Shown here: piece by piece, positions 11,440 through 23,345 of the stretch
Numbering within the stretch: the stretch's first letter is position 1
How the letters are laid out: the number at the start of each line of letters is the position of its first letter
Origin: Anastrepha obliqua
Taxonomy: Eukaryota > Arthropoda > Insecta > Diptera > Tephritidae
Length of the DNA: 64,000 nt
Assembly (NCBI RefSeq): GCF_027943255.1
Contig: NC_072895.1
Coordinates: forward strand, 46,722,001 to 46,786,000
Reading direction: 5' to 3'
Position numbers and translations under genes: made by a program
Notes under the pieces: model-generated
What the model saw: only the letters and a program-made list of their open reading frames with translations
Databases searched by the model: none
Told to the model about the DNA's origin: nothing

Positions 11440-12288
11440 TGATGCACGAACATCAGCTGTCTATTAGTTGGCTACATGACGGTCCAGAGTACGAGTATTG
11501 TTTACAAGCGCGCGGAAGCATTTTGCCGAGATTAAACGCGAAAAAAGAAAATCAGTAATGGATTTCAAACATAGTGTGATTGGATTATATTTGGCTGCAA
11601 AATAACAAACAGCGACTGCGCGTGAGCTTGAGCACCTTAAAGTAGATCAAGTTTTTGTTTATCTCACCATTACTCGTTGCAATCATACTGGTAGCATCGC
11701 GAAACGTCATGGAGGTGGTGATCAAAAGACTGCAACGTCACCTGAAATGTTTCAAAAAGTGAAGAGGTGACTTGAGCGAAGTCCCCGACGAAGTGCAAAA
11801 CAAATGGTGAAAGAAAATATCTGACAGTAGCATCCGCCGTATACTGAAAAATTATCTCCAAGTCAAGCCTTACAAGATCCAAAAGGCGCATAATCTCACA
11901 CCGAAGCAGCAACAAGTCAGACTTGAGAGAACGAAGTAGTTAATTCGCTTGCCCGAAAGCGGTCAAATTGCGAACATTGTGTTTTCTGACTAGAAAATTT
12001 TTCGAATTGAGCAATTCGTAAACTCCCAAAACGATCGGGTTTATTTGACCAACCGTTCATACGAGAATTTGAGACATCGATTGTCCACCACGAGGCAGCA
12101 ATTGCTACAGGTAATGGTTTGTGCCGTTGTAATCGCATATGCGCGCTCTCCAATTGCTTTCATCGAGCCTGGCGTGGGCAGACAAATATTTCAGTGGTAG
12201 ACCATGGGCGTTTTAACAGGACTCGGCGCCATCTCTCAAAGCTCGAGTGAACCAAGAATGGCTGAAAAACAATGTCCACACAATGTCC
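11440..12288 (+). pseudogene. Tc1-like transposon relic
   Basis: ATG at 11558 opens MDFKHSVIGLYLA. Further pieces include SSIRRILKNYLQVKPYKIQK and LTPKQQQVRLERTK (HTH/linker). The first catalytic block NIVFSD is followed by a TAG where Glu is expected. QNDRVYLTNRSYENLRHR, SPIAFIEPGV and finally LKARVN-EWLKNNV follow. The C-terminal third with the last acidic residue is missing; an unclassified repeat (12289-12645) starts exactly there. Several stops and frameshifts occur. The copy at 19441-20515 is from the same family. Confidence 0.75.
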
Positions 12289-12645
12289 GAAATCCGAGAT
12301 TATAAAATAATCTTAGATTATAAAGATACTCTTTCTCTTACAACCCTGTGTTTTTTATGGCATCGACAATTATTATTACGGATGAAGGGTAAACGTCAAA
12401 GAAAAAACTAAATAAAATGGACGCCGACAAAGAAAAGAGGCTTGCAGCATAGTTCAAATACAACTTTTTGGTAGATATTATTAATTATACATTCATATTG
12501 TAGAAGAAATGGTGTCCATAGGCCTTTTATAGCTTGTTATAAAATGTAATATCGAATTTTGCATGCATATTGTTGCCATAATTTTTGGCAATCTCAGTAG
12601 ACGCCGTTTACGGATTTACTCCAACTCCTAATTTCTATGAACCGA
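12289..12645. repeat. Unclassified interspersed repeat, copy A
   Basis: It shares long collinear similarity with 35973-36300: CCGAGATTATAAAATAATC, then CTAAATAAAATG-ACGCCG, AGATATTATTAATTAT and TGCCATAATTTTTGGCAA. There is no coding frame or clear TIR. It could be the 3' or non-coding part of a transposon. Confidence 0.65.
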
Positions 12646-12858
12646 AACCCATTCCAAACGGTATTTATAGGTGATTGATTATTTTATGTGGATTTATTGC
12701 TAATCGCTGCATATGTATGTCAAGGTACTTTAAGGTCGTTATTTTCCCTGCGAACAAGGATTACTTTGGCAACTTTCCAATTCATTGGGAAAACACCTAA
12801 GTTAAAAAAGTCGAGCTAATAAGATGTATCAAAGATGGTAAGATTTTAGTTAGAATTA

Positions 12859-14090
12859 CAGTGTGACAAAAAATAAGTGTATACAACATTTTTTAATGAA
12901 ACAAATTTATCATTGGTAGTAGCTCAAAATAAATTGTGAAATTTTAATAGACAATGTTTGAGTAACATTATATTCAGTCAGTTTCAAAGTGGCCACCTTT
13001 AGCACGAATACACAAGCTCAAACGTTTCGTAAACTATAGGCCGTACTTCGTCTACCGTTATGCGATTCCACTCTCGACGCAACGCTTGCTTCAGGTACTC
13101 CAAAGTTTTGTGGCGTTTTGGACAGGTCCTTGCTTCCAAAATCGACCATACGTTGTAATCTAGCGGATTCAGATCCGGTGAGTAGGGTGGCCATTCTCGG
13201 GAAGTAATGAACGAGGCGAAATTGGCTTTGCATCACTCTTGGGTTGTTTTTGCTCTGTGGGCTGTTGGCGAGTGCTGTTGAAACGTCCACTCATCGTCAC
13301 CAAAGTGCTGCTGGGACCAGGGAAGAACAACTGCTTCTAATATGTCTTGACGATAGACATCTTTATTGATTTTGACTCCTTGGTCTCTGAAAATCAGAAG
13401 AGTCTTGCCACTGGCGCAAATTCCCCCCCCAGGGGCTTTTGTAGACCAATTTCTGTCGTTTTAATGATTGTGAGCTTGTTCAACGGTAAATAGCTTCTCA
13501 TCCGTAAAGACGACTTTTCCCAGCCCGTAGCTACGACCCGACGTTGGAGCGAGCGATATCTTTCGAGTCTTATTTTCTTGTTTTCATCCGTGAGCTCCTG
13601 GCATTTTTGTAGTTTATGAAGCTTAAGTCCAAGTTCTTTCTTTGGTATAGGGCGAACTGATTCACGATTGATGTCTGTCTCACGAGCAGTTTTCCTCATC
13701 GAGACAATAGAATTTCGTAGAACTCGTTTTTTGATGATTTTTCGGTTGTTGGAAGTGCTAATAGTTCATTTTCTTCTTCTTCCGGACGGTCACCTTCATT
13801 ACCAAGGTCCTTAAATCGTTTGATTGCTCGAAAAACCATTGAACGTGCAATCCCAAGCTCCCGTGCTATCTCGTAGTTGCGTGCTCCTAGCTGATGCGGG
13901 GCTATAATAGCTGAGCGACTATTTGACATCGTTACACAAAGTATTTAAAAAGAGCTGGAATAGAAATGAATACTAGTTTTTGTACTTCAGAACAAACACA
14001 ACAATCACAAAATAAGAGCATTCGCTAAAAAATTTAACATTCATTCAATTGCACAGAGAAGTTTGTTTGCCGTTATTTTTTGTCACCCTG
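12859..14090 (-). mobile_element. maT-like Tc1/mariner element with both TIRs
   Basis: The TIRs are CAGTGTGACAAAAAATAA (left) and, in reverse complement, CAGGGTGACAAAAAATAA (right), flanked by TA. On the minus strand ATG at 13929 opens MSNSRSAIIAPHQLGARNYE with a homeodomain-like HTH (VFRAIKRFKDLG). RETDINRESVRPIPKKELGL (second HTH) and FTDEKLFTVEQAHNH with the first catalytic Asp follow. The second motif is QQHSPTAHRA with His for Asp, and the third is PDLNPLDYNVW with Asp retained. Multiple frameshifts occur, one near a run of eight C at about 13420. It is inactive but structurally complete in length (about 1.23 kb). Confidence 0.85.
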
Positions 14091-14092
14091 TA

Positions 14093-14620
14093 TGATTAAA
14101 AGGCAATATTTAAACTACTTAAATGGTCGCAAAAGATCTTAAGGTTGCGGTCCTTCATTCCCAATAATAATCATAACACCATATACCTGTATAATAAATA
14201 TATCATCAAAGCAAATTATTTTCAGTCAAGATTAAAAAATAATGATTTATAACGAAGAATAATCATAAATTATCAAGAACTAATAAATTAAATAGAGAAT
14301 AAAAAATTTGTAATTATTTTTTCATTACTTACAGAAAGAGTTGATTATTAATCTCCGGGCCATTATGATTAATAAGATCACCTAAACGTTTCGATTTCTA
14401 ATCGTAATCTAAATTTAACAGCTTGGTCATAAATGTTTTTGTGTACATGTAGAGGTTCGCATAGGAACGATTTTCCAAGCGCGGTCGTGTGCACTGCATT
14501 AACTGTACAACTTTAGCACTATAACTAAGCGACAAATTGTGACCATTTATTTGTTTCACATTTAATTTGAAAAGTGTTTTATGAAAACACTGTTGATTGT
14601 TGTACAAAAGCAGCAAGTTT
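14093..14620. other. No gene recognised
   Basis: A+T-rich spacer between a maT-like element and a fold-back. The 72-codon frame on the minus strand has no recognised similarity. Confidence 0.4.
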
Positions 14621-15015
14621 CAAATTTGGTGCAAATTGAAAAAAAAAAATCAATAAATTATCATCCAAACTTCACATTTTCTAATAAAAAACTTAGGTAT
14701 AACGTTTTGAAGCCTTTAAAGTTTTAGCTTAAGAAAATATAAGTTTCAGGTGACTCAAAAACCATGTTGCGTTTTGACAATTTTTTTGCTGACGGCGTTG
14801 TTTTCTGCCATATAAAAGCATTTCGAGCATTCGTTATATGGTAGAAAATGCACAACACCGTCAGCAAAAAAATTATCAAGTATCAACGCAATTTATGAGT
14901 CACTTGCACTTTATTATTTCAAAATCTAGTAGGCTATAAGCCTGCATAAATGAATTTCTGATTAAAGAGCGTAAAATTTTATTGAACTCCTTTTTAAAAT
15001 TTGCACCAAATTTGA
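14621..15015. mobile_element. Fold-back MITE, 395 bp
   Basis: The outermost 17 bp, CAAATTTGGTGCAAATT, recurs inverted at 14999-15015. Inner arms 14743-14817 and 14837-14910 are near-perfect inverted copies (GACGGCGTTGTTTTCTG against its complement, with GGTGACTCA partners), leaving a loop of about 20 bp. Part of the inner sequence also occurs at 56046-56310. No coding capacity. Confidence 0.75.
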
Positions 15016-15039
15016 TGCTTAGATGTGTCTCTCAACGGA

Positions 15040-16404
15040 TGGCTACCGCCCTATATTTCTTCTTCTTGCCTTTCAAAATTACTAGAACGGATCGTAGCAA
15101 TTCGAATCGCATGGTTTACTGAAACACATCACCTTATTAACTTTAACTAAGTTGCATTTATACCCAATAGAGCTTGCACCGATGCCTTTTATGAAAGCCC
15201 TCTCAGCTCGCAACCACATCACCATCCTTTTGCTTAACGTTGAGAAAGCATTTGACCGAGTTGGCTTCCATGTCGCCTTCCATCGCCTTTTAATTATTTT
15301 TATTTTTATAATTACCGAAGGACTTGCCGCTTTTCTAATCTTAAACAAAAACATTAGCTGCCAGAATAAACATTATTTTATACCTTGCAAGTAATAAATG
15401 TCATGTACACATTACTACCCTTATATATTTAACCAAAACGCTTATGCCAAGCAAAATCGACTGCAGGCTTTTCCTCTTTGGGAACTCACCAAAATCGACT
15501 TTAAACATCTTCAGGACGGTAAATCACCAAGCGGCGCAAACGAGTATTTTTGCACTTCGCACAACTTCAATAAAAAACCTTTTAGCAGAGGTTGGCCTAC
15601 TAAAAATTGAAAATGAATTGGAAATTCAAGCGAGACTCATCCCTAAACTTCTTTTTCCATCCAGCTCAATCATTCACAAGGACATCTCAAATATTAACTG
15701 AACAATACCAAGCAAAAAACCCACAATGGGAGATAACGAAATTATCGTGCGACCTCAGCTTATCCAATTTTGCAAAAAAAACTACATCACCTGAAGCATT
15801 CCTTTCTATGTTCCAGGAACGCAAGTCATAGTATGAAGCTGACAATTGGACTTTGTGGTTCACAGATGGCTAAAAATCTGATAATGGACCAGCCAGCTTT
15901 GCAGTGGTTGACACAAACATAGACACTCTACGGGTGCAAACTTTGCCGGACTGGGCATCTGTTTTTACTGCAGAAGCAGTTGCCGTTTGTCACGCTATAA
16001 GCATGACTTTAGAAAACGATTGTAAAACTTGTATATGCACCGACAGTAAATTCGTTCTAAAAGTTCTAATCCCTTTATCCAATTCATTCACCATTAGCAG
16101 AATAAGAGATACATTCATTGGCAAGAAGGCTGTCTTACACTTACGTACAAAGTCACATACGAATTTACGGGAATGAGATGGCAGACAGTGCGGCCAAACA
16201 AGCCTCCTCAGCAAGGATAAAAAAAGACCTCACATGTGAAAAGAGAGAACCACCAGAACAAAACTAGAATGGTTAAACTGCACCCACCAACACTACACTA
16301 CCGTGAACCGAGAGGATATATCCCATCCGCACAGTACCCCACCGGCGTATGGAAAACATAAATAAAACATTTCTGCCGTCTAAGGCTTGGCCACACTATT
16401 GACC
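15040..16404 (+). pseudogene. LINE with RT and RNase H remnants
   Basis: Pieces in order on the plus strand are GYRPI...LSKLLERIV (RT entry block), ILLLNVEKAFDRVG (catalytic block), and a long decayed stretch. The RNase H domain follows: WTLWFTDG, PDWASVFTAEAVAVCHAISM, CKTCICTDSKFVLK, then a frameshifted H-GNEMADSAAKQAS. The piece ends with LRLGHTLLT. RT followed by RNase H suggests an I- or jockey/R1-like clade; the precise clade is uncertain. Stops and deletions are frequent. Another kind of sequence starts abruptly at about 16405. Confidence 0.75.
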
Positions 16405-16880
16405 CCAGCGGGTCGGGGGGAAGAATACATCCGTGGTAAGGCATGCTTGTCGTAAGAGGCGACTAAAATCCGGCAGGAGAGGAAAGGGTTCAGCTCGAAA
16501 GGCCTCATATACCCCGACTTCCTCCAGCGGCAGGGCTGTAAAGCTCATCAGGATCGAGACCAGTAAGATCCTGATTACGGTATACTGGAAAATAATATTA
16601 GATTAGGAAGTTTATGGGCTGGTGAAAGTAGTATTCTATCACCTCAGTACTGGAGGGTGACACCTCACCGAAATGGCTGACAGTCTAATGCTACATTCGC
16701 CTCCGTCCCGTTAAAACTCTGGCAAGCCTTCGGGTACGTTCCTTACACGTCACCATTAAATTGGTGGTGCAGGCTCAGTTGAGAAATCCTGTCTAGTTTC
16801 TGTCCTGGCTTTGAACTCTATTGCCCTTGAAGCGTAGAGTCAACCCTTGCATGGTCTCCCTACTCGCATAGATAACCAAT
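16405..16880 (+). other. GC-richer block, possible LINE 5' UTR
   Basis: The block begins near GGGTCGGGGGGAAGAATACA and contains GGCATGCTTGTCGTAAGAGG followed by CGACTAAAATCC, a sequence type I associate with 5' leaders of insect non-LTR elements. It is clearly more GC-rich than its surroundings and has no long frame. Orientation and identity are inferred. Confidence 0.4.
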
Positions 16881-17393
16881 CAGGAAGAACTGGATTGAAT
16901 TATTAAAAAACTATACATCCGAGAATATAGTCGCTATCAACCACTTTATAAAGCATATCCATCCATTTTAGAGTGGGCGGCAAAGTTTTAGTGATATGCA
17001 AATTGGTGTTTAAATTACTTTTTATAAAAAAATTAAAGTCAGTTGTATGGAACATTTTTGGCTACTCATCCCTACATTCAATAACGAAATCGGCACGGAC
17101 GATCACGGATACGAACAGCTGATTTAAAATGTTCTACTAAGAATTCGACGTCGATTAATACAATCGGCAACATCTATACGAATATAATATAATTCACTTG
17201 AAACCACACCAGCTGAAAACTTTTAGCTCCTGTCAAGACAGTAAGAAACTATTTTGACTAGCCTCATATTTTCAACTTCTAAAGGGTGTTTTTTTGGAAG
17301 CGAAGAAGCTTAAATGAAAATGAAATACATGGAAATATTTATAATAATAATAAATTAGCCTTTATTTCACAGATAATTTTATATCAACTAGGA
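16881..17393. other. No gene recognised
   Basis: A+T-rich spacer between the GC-rich block and a SINE. No domain or TIR was seen. Confidence 0.4.
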
Positions 17394-17640
17394 ATAGGTT
17401 CGAAACCTCGTGCACGAAACACCAAATGCGAGACGGCAAAGTTTGTTTTCAATAACGATCGTCCCTCGGCAGGCAATGGCATACCCCCGAGTGTATTTCT
17501 GCCTTAAAAGCTCCTTATAAAAACACCAACCACCTTTCGAACACGGCATAAAACTGTATGATCCTCTATTTGAAGAAAAATATCAAGCCGCACACCACAA
17601 ATAGGAAAAGGAGCTCGGCCAAACACCAAAAAGTATTAAT
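17394..17640 (+). mobile_element. SINE, 5'-truncated copy
   Basis: It begins at the B-box-like TAGGTTCGAAACCTC and runs through GGCAGGCAATGGCATACCCC, GAGTGTATTTCTGCC and GGAGCTCGGCCAAACACC to a degenerate tail. The A-box half of the head is missing. Confidence 0.75.
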
Positions 17641-18217
17641 GGTAATATACTTTAAGAGCAATGGTTTATGGATAAAGGAAAAGAATATGCGAAAAGTTTC
17701 TCGGTTAGAATCATGTTTTTCAAAATAAATTTCAACAACTTGCATATTTCCCATTGCGGGTCTGTTCATGACGAATTGGCAACAATTCAAAAATATCGAG
17801 AGCTCCCTATCCCACTGTCACAGAAAATAGTTTTGCCAATTGAAAGTTCTCGGCTTCTATAAAAACACCCATTATATTCAACTACCTCATATATTTTATA
17901 ATACTTCGTCAAGGTTACGACATCGCCTTGAATTTTTTAGCTTTCAAAATAACGCAGAAGCTATAAATAACTTAGTGTTTTTTAGTAATACGAAAGTCAA
18001 AGACATTTGAACAAATTATTTGAAATCCTATTTTTAAAATTTTATGGTCACTTAGTTTTTATTTTTATTTTTAATACAATTCTTTTTTTATACACCCCAC
18101 AACACAAAAACATAATAGATTCTGGTAGAGAAGAAAAATAAAAAAAATAAATATCGGCCATTTGAAAGTTTGCGGCTGATTTTTTAGAGGGATCAAAGTT
18201 TTCACGCTTTTGCACAT
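17641..18217. other. No gene; short shared repeat block
   Basis: No gene seen. About 60 bp around 18024-18078 (TTATGGTCACTTAGTTTTTA) is similar to 20942-20996, suggesting an old unclassified repeat. Confidence 0.4.
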
Positions 18218-18255
18218 TCTTACAAGGTGGTGCAAAATTAATCATGCAATTGTAT
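18218..18255. repeat. Solo MITE end
   Basis: ACAAGGTGGTGCAAAATTAA followed by TCATGC matches the right end of the 10258-10449 MITE. No partner end was identified. Confidence 0.5.
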
Positions 18256-18419
18256 TTATTGTATTTATTTGAAGAAGTCAAAAAAGCATAATTTGTGGCT
18301 GGCTACTAAAACTGATGAATAATGAAAATATATACAAACTCAATTGCACCCTTACATCTAATTAAAATATACAAGCTAACTAAGAGACAGAGTTCATTAG
18401 TACAGAAAATCCTTTCTTA

Positions 18420-19440
18420 GAGAATGAGAAATCTAGCACGTTAAAATTGGAGATCTTATTAAATCACGAAGGGCACGTTCAATAGGAGCATTTCAAGCAT
18501 AACTTGTTTTGGACTTATTAAATAGAAAGGAAGAGCGTTACGAAGAATTCCAGGAACTGTAAGAAAATGAATACTTTGAAGCAGAAAGGGGCAATCTTTG
18601 TCGCCTTTAATAACATAGAAAACAAACGAGAGAGAAATAAACGATCTTCTACTTTCTAAGGACTTCAGGACATCAAAGATGGGATGTGTAAATTGGGATA
18701 TGATCGGAAAATTTTACTGAACTTAGTTTAAATTTCAGAGACACCTTTTGAACACGTTCGATCCTGTCTTTTAAAAATGTATGGTATGACCTCCAAATAA
18801 AGGCGCCGTATTTCAAGCTTGAGCGAAGGAATACAGTAAACAAAAATTTCAGGGTATTAGGGCCCGTTAGCTATTTCGTCGTACAAAGCCTAAGATGAAA
18901 TTAATGTGGCTATTAAATCACAAACGACTCTCCAAAAGTTTCACCCAAATCTTTAAATTCTTTAACAGATTGAAGTACGATATTAGATATGCTATAAGAA
19001 GCGTGAAAGGCAATAGGGATTTTGGAAAAAGTGACATGACAACATTTTTTGATATTTAAAAAAAGTTGAAATTTTTTACACCACTTAACACATTTTTCTA
19101 CTCCTGCGGTTTGAAGCCAACATATGTCAGTTGTATTATTTATAACTGAAAATATTTTTAAATCGTCAGCATATAACAGAAAATTAGCAAATAAGAAGCA
19201 ATTACAAATGTCGTTTATGAGTAGCTCAAAGAGTAACGGGCCTAAAACGCTTCACTGTGGCACTCTAGAGTAGGCATTGAATGTTTCGGAGAAAATACCA
19301 TCAATTGTGACCAATTGTGACGCCTTCCGCATAAATAGGATCTCCACCACTGCAAGAAGACAGAGTGAAACCCAAGCGAAGATAATTTATATAGTACAGA
19401 GTCCGCACTCCAAATGTAACTAATTAAAAAGACCATAAAT
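18420..19440 (-). pseudogene. Non-LTR reverse transcriptase relic
   Basis: On the minus strand, across several frames, the order is RT: YKLSSLGFHSVFLQWWRSYL (thumb-side block), then LGPLLFELLIND, LYADDLKIF (catalytic YADD), KCVKWCKKFQLFLNIKK and a C-terminal part with RSSLKYGAFIWR and KDRIERVQK. This is the usual order for jockey/CR1-like pols. Many stops and indels show age. It ends where a Tc1 copy begins. Confidence 0.75.
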
Positions 19441-20515
19441 TTAGTTCGGAAAATTACTTTTATTCAATTCAAATTAAAAAATGTGTGACACTAATAAAAA
19501 ATTAAGAATCAATTTACTTTTGCTCGATATTACCATCTTTTGCATTGACTATGGCCTTGAGACGGCCCAGAAACGAATCGCACGCTGTCCGAATGCGACT
19601 TGCAGGTATTTTGGGCCACTCGGAGACAATGGCTTTTTTCAGCACCTCGAGACTGGTGAATCTTTTAGTTCGAACCTTGCTCTCCATGGCCCAAAGAGAA
19701 CACTCCATCGGATTAATGTCTGGTGAATTTAAGAAGCTTTTTGTGGACGTTATGAACCTCGGAACGTTGTTTTTCAGCCATTCTCGGTTCACTCGAGCTT
19801 TGTGAGACGGTGACGCGTCCTGTTGAAACGTCGGATTCATGCCTGGTGAATGTGAGAAGCATTGTGTGGACGTTATGAACTTCGGAACGTTGTTTTTCAG
19901 CCATTCTCGGTTCACTCGAGCTTTGTGAGACGGTGCCGAGTCCTGTTGAAACGTTCATGGTCTGTCACCGAAATATGTGTCTACCCACGGCCTCAATGCA
20001 ACCTCCAGAATACTTTTCCGATAATATAATATTTCGCATTTACCTTGACGCCTGCCTCGATGAAAACGATTGGAAAGCGCCCATCTGCGGTGGCCCTAGT
20101 GGCCAATGGACGACCCAAATTCTCGTATGAACGGTCGGTCAAATAAACCTTATCGTTTGGGAGTTTACGAATTGCTCAATTTGAAACATTTTCTCGCCAG
20201 AAAACACAATGTTCGGAAATTGACTGTTTTCGGCCAAGCGAATCAACTCCTTCGCTCTCTCAAGTTTGACTTATTGCTGCTTTGGTGTGAGATCATGGGC
20301 CTTTTGGATCTTGGAAGACTCGACTTTGAGATTATTTTTCAATATACGGCGAATGCTAGGTCAGATATTTTCCGTTCTTCTGCCATCAGCTGCGCGAGCG
20401 ATCTGAAGTCACTTCGAGTAATGGAACCTGTAAAATGTTGTGAGAGACTCTGTCGAAAGCTTTGGAAAAATCCGTGTAAAATCAGTCGACTTTTTGCCCT
20501 GTTGCGAAGGCTCTA
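19441..20515 (-). mobile_element. Tc1-like transposon relic with internal duplication
   Basis: Minus-strand blocks in order are RTVRRIIKNHLKSKSYKLQ (after frame correction), LTPKQQ-VKLERAKELIRL and NIVFSGEKMF, where the first catalytic Asp is Gly. A decayed middle, the FQQDASPSHKARVNREWLKN block present twice, INPMECSLWAMESKVRTKRF and the C-terminus RLKAIVNAKDGNIEQK follow, with a stop at 19514-19516. The last acidic residue of the triad is kept. It is the same family as 11440-12288. TIRs were not defined. Confidence 0.8.
19712..19957 (-). repeat. In-frame 123-bp tandem duplication in transposase
   Basis: Two adjacent 123-bp units (41 codons each) with a few substitutions. The landmark GGACGTTATGAACCTCGGAA starts at 19745 and its counterpart at 19868. 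Each unit includes the second catalytic Asp motif QQDASPSHKA, so the translated frame has this motif twice, and it stays open across the copies. Confidence 0.85.
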
Positions 20516-20517
20516 AT

Positions 20518-20660
20518 ACAACCTTTTGTTTTTGAATAACTTTTTTACTACATAAAAGAGATCTTGAGTGATTGTTTGTCTGTTTGTACTTATATACTGC
20601 AGCTGTTTCTAGTTCACTAGTGTCAAATATGATTGAGGCACACCACCATTTTCAAATGCC
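20518..20660. repeat. MITE internal fragment
   Basis: TTTTGAATAACTTTTTTACT, TTGAGTGATTG and TGTCAAATATGATTG match internal parts of the MITEs at 33765 and 50126. The TIRs are missing. Confidence 0.5.
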
Positions 20661-21317
20661 CCACTTTGTCTATGATGAGTGTAGCAGTTTTATGTATTTT
20701 AAAAAAACAAAAACAAAAATTTTTGTGGAACATTTTAATCCCGGTAACTTCCAATAGATTGATCTGTTCTGTCTCAAATATTTTTCATATAATGCATTTT
20801 ACTATAATTCTCTTTATACACTAAAACTCAAAACTCTACTTAAATGGCAGAGATATGTCATGGAAAATATAGGGTTTTGATGGAAAATATTTGATTTTGT
20901 CGCACAGTGTAAATATTAACGTCACAACTCTCCAATCATATCTTAAAATTCTATTTTTAATATTATGGTCTCTTAGTTTTTATTTTTATTATTATACATA
21001 ATTATTGTTTTTGTCTTAATTATTAACGTTATATCTGCCCCAAAAACTAAGATAAAGATCACAGCTATAAATATAAAAAAATAACTTAAATGGTATCTTG
21101 ATTTAAAAAGAAGTATATACTACAGGGTAATATCTCATAATTGCTAATCTATGGGTATTCGTGGTTTCCAACAAAACGAAAAAAAAATAATAATTTATGG
21201 GATAAAGTTGAATATATATGTACATATTGTGTTTGAAACTTTGTTCAGTGTATGGAGTTTGTTATGCGAAAATACTTTCGAAATGAAACAGTAAATTATA
21301 CTATATATATATACATA
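20661..21317. other. No gene recognised
   Basis: A+T-rich sequence containing the second copy of the short shared block noted near 18024, and no coding signal. Confidence 0.4.
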
Positions 21318-21530
21318 CAAGTGTAAGCCGACTCTGAGCGACAGATGATTTTTATGAGGAGCTCTTCCATGGCAGAAATACACTCGGAGGTTTACCATTG
21401 TCTGCCGAGGGGTGATCACTTAAAAAAAACTTGTTCTATCATTTCGGTGTTTCATGCACGGAGATTCGAACCTACGCACTTCTGAATGTTAGTCACGCAT
21501 CAAACCATTTGGCTACGGGGGCCGAGTCAA
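21318..21530 (-). mobile_element. SINE copy, second subfamily, tail truncated
   Basis: On the minus strand it shows the head GTAGCCAAATGGTTTGATGC, the B-box-like GTTCGAATCTCCGTGC and the body ending near AAGCCGAC. The hairpin tail is lost. The sequence between the boxes (ACATTCAGAAGTGCG) defines a subfamily different from the copy at 1461. Confidence 0.8.
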
Positions 21531-23345
21531 AGAGTAAATAACCCAAATAAAAAAATATCTCACGTTCAAACGATCTAAATGATAAAACAAATTACCTTGT
21601 GTTTTCGTGTTGCACTAAACAACAATGGCAAATCATGGAGTAAATATTTTCCGTCCACAGATTTCTTCTAAAACCCCTTTTTCAGTTAGAATTGGCCGTC
21701 TCTCCTTTGAAGGAAAAATCTTAGTGCGTTTGTCAAATTGTTGAAAATGATTGACCACAAAGTTCCTACGCGTCAGCATTTTATTATTCGCGTTTATTCG
21801 ATTAATTTCACAGTTCCAACTAGAAACTGCGTACCGTGCAACGCAATGAATGCAAAAACATAAAAAAAATTGGTCTCATGGTTAATGAATGAAATCGTCA
21901 AATTGTTTGTCACTTGACTCATAGCAAATATGAAAAGTAAACACACACACACTCGTACAGTGTCAAACAAAACAATAACGTAAGCAATAAAATGATAAAG
22001 TGTTTAAATAAAAAATAAAAATTATTAATGCATTCATTTTACTGCTGACATTATTTTGACAATGATAAGTAGGCATTGCGTCGAGTTCAATGTTTTCGGT
22101 ATGAAGAAATATTACTTAGGGTTTATGGCCTTATTTACAGCCAATGCGTGCATACGAACTTGGGCAGTCTTAATTTGTGTAACACATATGCATACATACC
22201 TACATTGTACATACATATGTATGTATATAAAAATTAAGTATCTCCATATGTAAATCAACACTTGACAATATTTCTTACTTATGAGTAGAATAGATATACA
22301 TTCGGAAGTAAAGCTCGTTTTCAGTTTTTCGCCAGCGTGTCAGGACTATAAAATTTAGTAAGAATCATAGATTCGAAACATTTTATAGATCTTTTAAAGT
22401 ATGTGCATCGGGATATTAGAGGAAATTTATGAGTGTTTGAGGGCTGGAAATTGACTTTAGAGCCAAGCTCTAGCGGACTTCTCTAATCTGCGAGGAACGA
22501 TGCCGCAAAAGTTGGTCCACCCTAATGTTCATATATACATATGGATCATAGGATTAATCAAACGAGCATAGTCCTGTTAATCGGGAGGTAATAAAGCTAG
22601 AGGATGAGCTTTATTTAAGGGAGATCCTGTTTTGAAGATCTAAAAATCGAAATCTCTAGAATTTTTTAAGAAAAAAAATGTAACTAAGTAAGCTGGCTTT
22701 TTCCAAAATCTTATAAATACAAGTTTCCGCGTAAAATGTAGCCAGCCGTTTAAGTTCAAACTCATAGAATAATTTATCTTCACGGCGATTAAAAGAAACT
22801 CGTAGTATTTTCCGATAGGTGAGTCGTGGTCGCAATATTTCTAAAAATCGTATTCATGGTCCAATTCGGCTGAAAATCGAAGCATTCATTAACCACATGA
22901 AATTGATTCGATAGATACGATGTGGTCGAAATATCACTAAACATTGTATTTATGGTCTGATTTAGCTCTAACGTGAAACATAAATTAACTACATGAAGAG
23001 AATTATTTTATCTCAAAATTGTTTGAATTTCAATCTAATCAGGTTTTATAATATTATGCATTGCACTTGTAAGCATAGCGTCCCTTAAAACCAACGAGAA
23101 AAAAGGAGCTAAGAAAAACTGAACGAAATCAGGAAAATAAATAATTCAAAAATGTTAAACAAAGAAACGAAATACAAAAAAATAGTTCAAATGTCATGAT
23201 TACATAAGCATTAAATAAATATTCACAAAAATGTTTCTTACCAATTGCCCAGTAGATGCTGTTCTCTGCAAGAGATAAAAAATAGATGTTTAGTAACGTT
23301 AAATATCATAAAAAACTGTTAATATACATTTATACATCTACACTT
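21531..23345. other. No gene recognised
   Basis: A+T-rich sequence with CATA/TACA microsatellites near 22180-22230. A weak two-unit duplication of about 96 bp (GTGGTCG... at 22826 and 22922, each followed by TTTATGGTC-like text) is visible, with no coding signal. Confidence 0.4.

Noticed and set aside
18024..18078. Shared block with 20942-20996 as a defined element
   Set aside because: Only about 60 A+T-rich bases match and no ends can be set.
22820..23010. Two-unit tandem repeat of about 96 bp
   Set aside because: The similarity is weak and limited to two units; I cannot distinguish an old duplication from chance in A+T-rich DNA.
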